From NCBI GenBank assembly GCA_025738555.1, contig JAOVFP010000006.1, positions 1,364,001 through 1,428,000 on the forward strand: a stretch of DNA of 64,000 nucleotides. Direction: 5' to 3'. A model generated the notes under the pieces. It had not been told where the DNA came from and ran no database searches. It saw only the letters and a list, made by a program, of their open reading frames with translations. Numbering within the stretch: position 1 is the first letter of the stretch; each line of letters begins with the position of its first letter. This DNA comes from Cyathus striatus (taxonomy: Eukaryota > Basidiomycota > Agaricomycetes > Agaricales > Nidulariaceae). The translations under genes were made by a program, and so were the position numbers. Positions 60,910 through 64,000 of this stretch are shown piece after piece.

Positions 60910-62638
60910 TCCTTACTAGTTAGGGAGTATGGATGTGGAAAGATATTGGAAAGATAAGAAAGGAAAGTTGCTTAACTTCAAAATTGTCCAAATTACTAAT
61001 CTACTTTACTAGCGGACTTCGAACAAGCTTCAACGTTTCAACGTCGAACTTGGCCTGAGTCATTTATTATATACTCAATATTCCCACTACCTTTAGGTAG
61101 TTGGGTTTTGGGGGGCTAAATTGAAATTTTTTGGCGGGGTTTTTCATAAAAGTGAGGTGACGTAGTGATTACTGTAGCCGACCCTGAAAGTGGCCATCGA
61201 GTGATTTGAGGGACCACAGCACCAAATTGAGCCCGGTTTTTTTGTGATATGTATAGTAATATACTGTAGCTACATATATGCGAAGTTTTAGCTCTAACCG
61301 GGCTCAGTGTGTAAAGATATGGTAGCAAGAAGTGATGAAAATGTCGACGTGGCCTCAATTTGCTATCTTTCACACGCTGCCTCAAGAAATATCCTGCTAC
61401 CCCTCCACTTTAACACCACGATAGGCTGAAATAAAAATACAGTTAGGTATATAAATCGGTTTTACTGATATCCTGGGTGGTAGAAATTGCTGATATGGTC
61501 CCAATATATGTAGATTTGGAATGCAATTAATACATACATGGTATCTACTCACCTGCACAGGCTCATATCTGCATGAAGCTCAAAGGCCATAGAATGATCC
61601 CTTTACTTAGATTTTCTGGGAGTTTACAATACATGATTTTATCTTTAGGAATATGTACTTTGCTGATTTTATATGATTTTATCTGGTACACAACAAGAGT
61701 ATCTTTATTCTTATGCCAAATTTAGTGATGTCAGATGCAGTCAGTTGTTTGCAATATTGAGCAAGCATCTGGCTTTCTTCCCTTCAAGTAGCTGCCTCAA
61801 CATACTCTATGTATTTACAACACTATCTATTGTAATTTTACTTCTTTTTTTGTGTACCTCTTATGTTGCTCTTATGTACTTTTGTGACTTGTCTCCTTAT
61901 GAAAACTTTTGGAAAACTTTAAAACTCTCGCTTACTTTTCTGTATTCCCAAACTTGTACTGCTACTTTCTTACAGAAATTTAACAACGTTTGTTTCACTC
62001 GCTCTTGGTCTTCCCTGTTTTCTGCGTGCCCTCATCGCCTGTCAAGGGAAGATGGGTAGTGGGCTATGCCGGCGACAGCCAGCCTTAGGGTTTATATACT
62101 TAACGGCATTGAAATAATTCATAATTGGTACTTAGTTCTCTTTCATTTTGTGACATGTGAGTGCGTGTAGCGCTCTTGTTCAACTGTGTAAGTAAGCTTT
62201 TCTCGAAATTATAGCAGCCCTATTGATTCTTATTCCGCAAAAGTTAAGTTGACAACCAGAATTTGGAAAAACAAAATATATGCATCAAGTACGTAAGTAT
62301 TCGCAAAGAAAGAGCCATAAAGCTAAAAGGGTAAACCGGTAATGCGTAGTAAGAAGCGCTCCAATATCGAGGGTCTATTAATGTTTAACGGTTAATGCTA
62401 AATAAATGCAGTCCTATCCAAAGGGCCAAAAATTAAAAATCGGAGCACGTAATCAGTACATCCATGGTTCACGCACATGCATCATATCACTCTTTTTCCA
62501 CATCTGTATGTCATAAGGTAATGCCTTCAATCCTATCATTCAAGATGACTTGGCGAGATGAATCTCATACTGCTTCGGAGTGAATGTTTTCTAAGCGATA
62601 TTGATTAAATTTGTTTAATATCCGATATAGGATACAGT
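60910..62638. other. 1.7-kb intergenic stretch with an inverted repeat
   Basis: AT-rich, with no gene having splice or family support. A + strand frame at 61673-62059 looks like random AT-rich sequence. An 11-bp perfect inverted repeat lies at 61228-61238 and 61296-61306. Confidence 0.45.
61228..61306. repeat. 11-bp inverted repeat flanking 57 bp
   Basis: TGAGCCCGGTT at 61228-61238 and its exact reverse complement AACCGGGCTCA at 61296-61306. It could be terminal repeats of a tiny non-autonomous element or a hairpin; no target-site duplication is obvious. Confidence 0.5.
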
Positions 62639-62966
62639 TCATACTTGCGAAAACGCATGCATTCGTGCGATATGATCTTTCAACAGCTCGTTTACTGAGG
62701 AAGGATGCTTAGCAAAGGTCAAAATTAAGGTCACACGAAGCAAATTACTCCATCTGTGCCGAGCGAGCGTCGTCTTTCCTTCGAATGCCTAAAAGCGCGT
62801 AGTACTGAGTAATAAAATATGAGGTTCCTGGGGGGAAACAAACCTCACTAACTAAGACGATTGCATAGTTCTCTCCACATCCGTTTGACTCATCTTGGAT
62901 CTCGAGATGGCTCACTGGAATCGCATTGCGAATGACAGCTTCGAGATCGGCAGGGTCAACAGGCAT
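62639..62966 (-). CDS. BolA-family protein
   Basis: Three exons (62966-62844, 62788-62749, 62694-62639) give 72 residues. The BolA core is complete: DLEAVIRNAIPVSHLEIQDE, SNGCGENYAIVLVSE, AFEGKTTLARHRWINELLKD and IARMHAFSQV. The conserved Cys in the NGCG loop and the RHR His are the usual ligands for a shared iron-sulphur cluster with monothiol glutaredoxins. BolA2-type proteins signal iron status in the cytosol. The chosen ATG gives a short form; an open frame extends upstream to about 63050, but that stretch does not look conserved. Divergent from the amidohydrolase gene, 195 bp between starts. Confidence 0.93.
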
Positions 62967-63161
62967 TAGTATGAGACGAGCTTCAGACTGAGAGGAGGTG
63001 GGATAGAACGAGCTCGAGGAAACATTAATCAGAACTGTTATCAGATACACTAATACGACGCGGCCCGGCCTTGTTTAACTTAGTTGTTTCAACACACCCC
63101 GTTCTCATGCTGCAATAATGATAGATCTACCTCTTTCTTTAATCGCCCCTCGTTTGTATCC

Positions 63162-64000
63162 ATGGGTCCTGCGCATCCGAAGCTTTACAAAACCGCGTTT
63201 ACATTCCCCGCCATCGATAACCACGCCCATCCATTGCTAGGTCCTGAGCATCGTCACCGACTGCCATTTGAGGGCCTCATATCTGAGGCAGAAGGCGAAG
63301 CGCTGGATCAAGATGCAGTACATACACTCGCCTGTTTTCGTGCGACTGCAGAGCTAGGGATCCTTTTAGGATTAGGTGAAAGCACTTCTTGGAACGACAT
63401 AAAAAGGACACGAGCAGAGATGGATTACATGGAGCTCTGCAAAAAGTGTTTTGAACCTACTGGTATACAGTGTATCCTTATCGATGACGGACTGGGAGGC
63501 GTGAGAGACCTTGCGAAAGAATACAGCTGGCACGATCAGTTCACTCAAGACAAGACATTGCGCATTATTAGAGTGGAAGTAGTGGCTGAGGTAGGTTGTT
63601 CCTCAAGCACTCCTGAAGGGAGAAATGACACGCAACAGGAAATACTGGAGAAAATCTTAGAGCCTCATATACTTGCCGATGCACTTGATGTTGTACCTAT
63701 ACTCGGCGAGTTCACAAAGCAGCTCTTAATGCGTTTGACAGATAACGCGTTAGACAAAGAAGTAGCTGGGTTCAAGTCTATAGTTTGCTATCGCACTGGT
63801 CTAGATATCGCAACATATAGTCCACAAGCAAGTTACAAGTTCTCCTTGCTTGACGTCTTTAAAATGTATAAAGAAATGGGTAAAATTCGACTAGCGCACA
63901 AGTCCTTGAATGATCACGTAGTGCGCATTGCGCTGCAGGTGGCAGGAAATCACGGAAAGCCTGGTACTTTCGTCGTATGGACTAAATATCGTCAACTTAC
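63162..64000 (+). CDS. Amidohydrolase-2 family protein, FluG N-terminal-like (3' truncated)
   Basis: Exons 63162-63590 and 63639-63963 are visible, with a donor at 63964; the gene runs past the window. The start MGPAHPKLYKTAFTFPAIDN is followed by NHAHPLL, the metal-binding HxH motif at the first strand of an amidohydrolase barrel. Then come ILIDDGLGGVRDL, ILEPHILADALDVV, FKSIVCYRTGLDI and ALQVAGNHGKP. This matches the amidohydrolase half of fungal FluG-type proteins, which often have a glutamine-synthetase-like C-terminal half (not in view). FluG is known for roles in sporulation signalling in Aspergillus; the reaction here cannot be assigned. Confidence 0.8.
   Translation, partial: MGPAHPKLYKTAFTFPAIDNHAHPLLGPEHRHRLPFEGLISEAEGEALDQDAVHTLACFRATAELGILLGLGESTSWNDIKRTRAEMDYMELCKKCFEPTGIQCILIDDGLGGVRDLAKEYSWHDQFTQDKTLRIIRVEVVAEVGCSSSTPEGRNDTQQEILEKILEPHILADALDVVPILGEFTKQLLMRLTDNALDKEVAGFKSIVCYRTGLDIATYSPQASYKFSLLDVFKMYKEMGKIRLAHKSLNDHVVRIALQVAGNHGKPGTFVVWTKYRQL

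Noticed and set aside
61673..62059. Plus-strand 128-codon frame rich in Leu, Phe and Ser.
   Set aside because: AT-rich sequence yields such frames by chance; no family or splice support.
62967..63050. Upstream extension of BolA (TM-like MYLITVLINV start).
   Set aside because: Lies in the short divergent promoter and is not part of the BolA fold; the internal ATG at 62966 is simpler.

Overview
This window looks like part of a nuclear chromosome of a basidiomycete fungus, most likely an agaricomycete. Genes are dense, lie on both strands and are broken by many short introns (mostly 45-65 nt, GT-AG with CTAAC/CTGAC-like branch sites). The conserved proteins are typical fungal housekeeping proteins, and the unrecognised membrane proteins are of a kind common in agarics. 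I rebuilt exons by hand from reading frames, splice sites and protein-family conservation. Nearly all the conserved genes close exactly in phase.

Layout from left to right. 17-1348 (+): the C-terminus of the histone methyltransferase Set2, with its SRI domain, cut by the window edge. 1769-3415 (+): a decayed relic of FGAM synthase. 3568-7471 (+): exosome nuclease Dis3/Rrp44 (17 exons). 7569-9293 (-): an AT-hook protein. About 2.4 kb without genes follows. 11749-13558 (+): an unrecognised helical protein. 13781-14820 (-): an SPRY-domain Ssh4/Ear1-like protein, divergent from 15094-15632 (+), RNA polymerase III subunit Rpc11. 16415-17240 (-): a small membrane protein. 19343-22481 (+): a Upf1/SMUBP2-like helicase. 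24216-26788 (+): a RanBP2-type zinc-finger protein. 27325-33443 (+): APC1. 33727-34804 (+): proteasome beta-7. 35817-37304 (-): DAHP synthase, divergent from 37454-38846 (+), a PIH1 protein. 39086-40723 (-): a LIM protein, divergent from 40984-41763 (+), eIF5A. 43259-45945 (+): a secreted GMC oxidoreductase. 46382-48157 (-): a TAF8-like histone-fold protein, divergent from 48375-49756 (+), an SRAP/HMCES protein. 49951-51273 (-): unknown. 51620-52297 (+): a probable small coiled-coil gene. 52950-55206 (+) and 55315-57881 (-): two convergent paralogous multi-pass membrane proteins of unknown function. 58599-60909 (-): a DUF89/ARMT1-like phosphatase. 62639-62966 (-): BolA, divergent from 63162 onward (+), a FluG-like amidohydrolase cut by the right edge.

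The genes do not form one pathway. Loose themes are RNA metabolism (Dis3, Rpc11, helicase, zinc finger, eIF5A), transcription and chromatin (Set2, TAF8-like), protein turnover (APC1, beta-7, Ssh4-like) and metabolism (DAHP synthase, GMC oxidase, amidohydrolase). I saw no biosynthetic cluster, CRISPR array, virus, autonomous transposon or tRNA.

The most unusual signals concern gene architecture. Many micro-exons are present: two of 4 nt, one of 7 nt, and four of 9-13 nt in the DUF89 gene alone. At least four introns appear to be GC-AG. Other points are the convergent membrane-protein pair, one member of which carries a His/Asp-rich loop, the FGAM synthase relic, and single-base frame breaks in two otherwise conserved genes (APC1 and SRAP), both at T runs.
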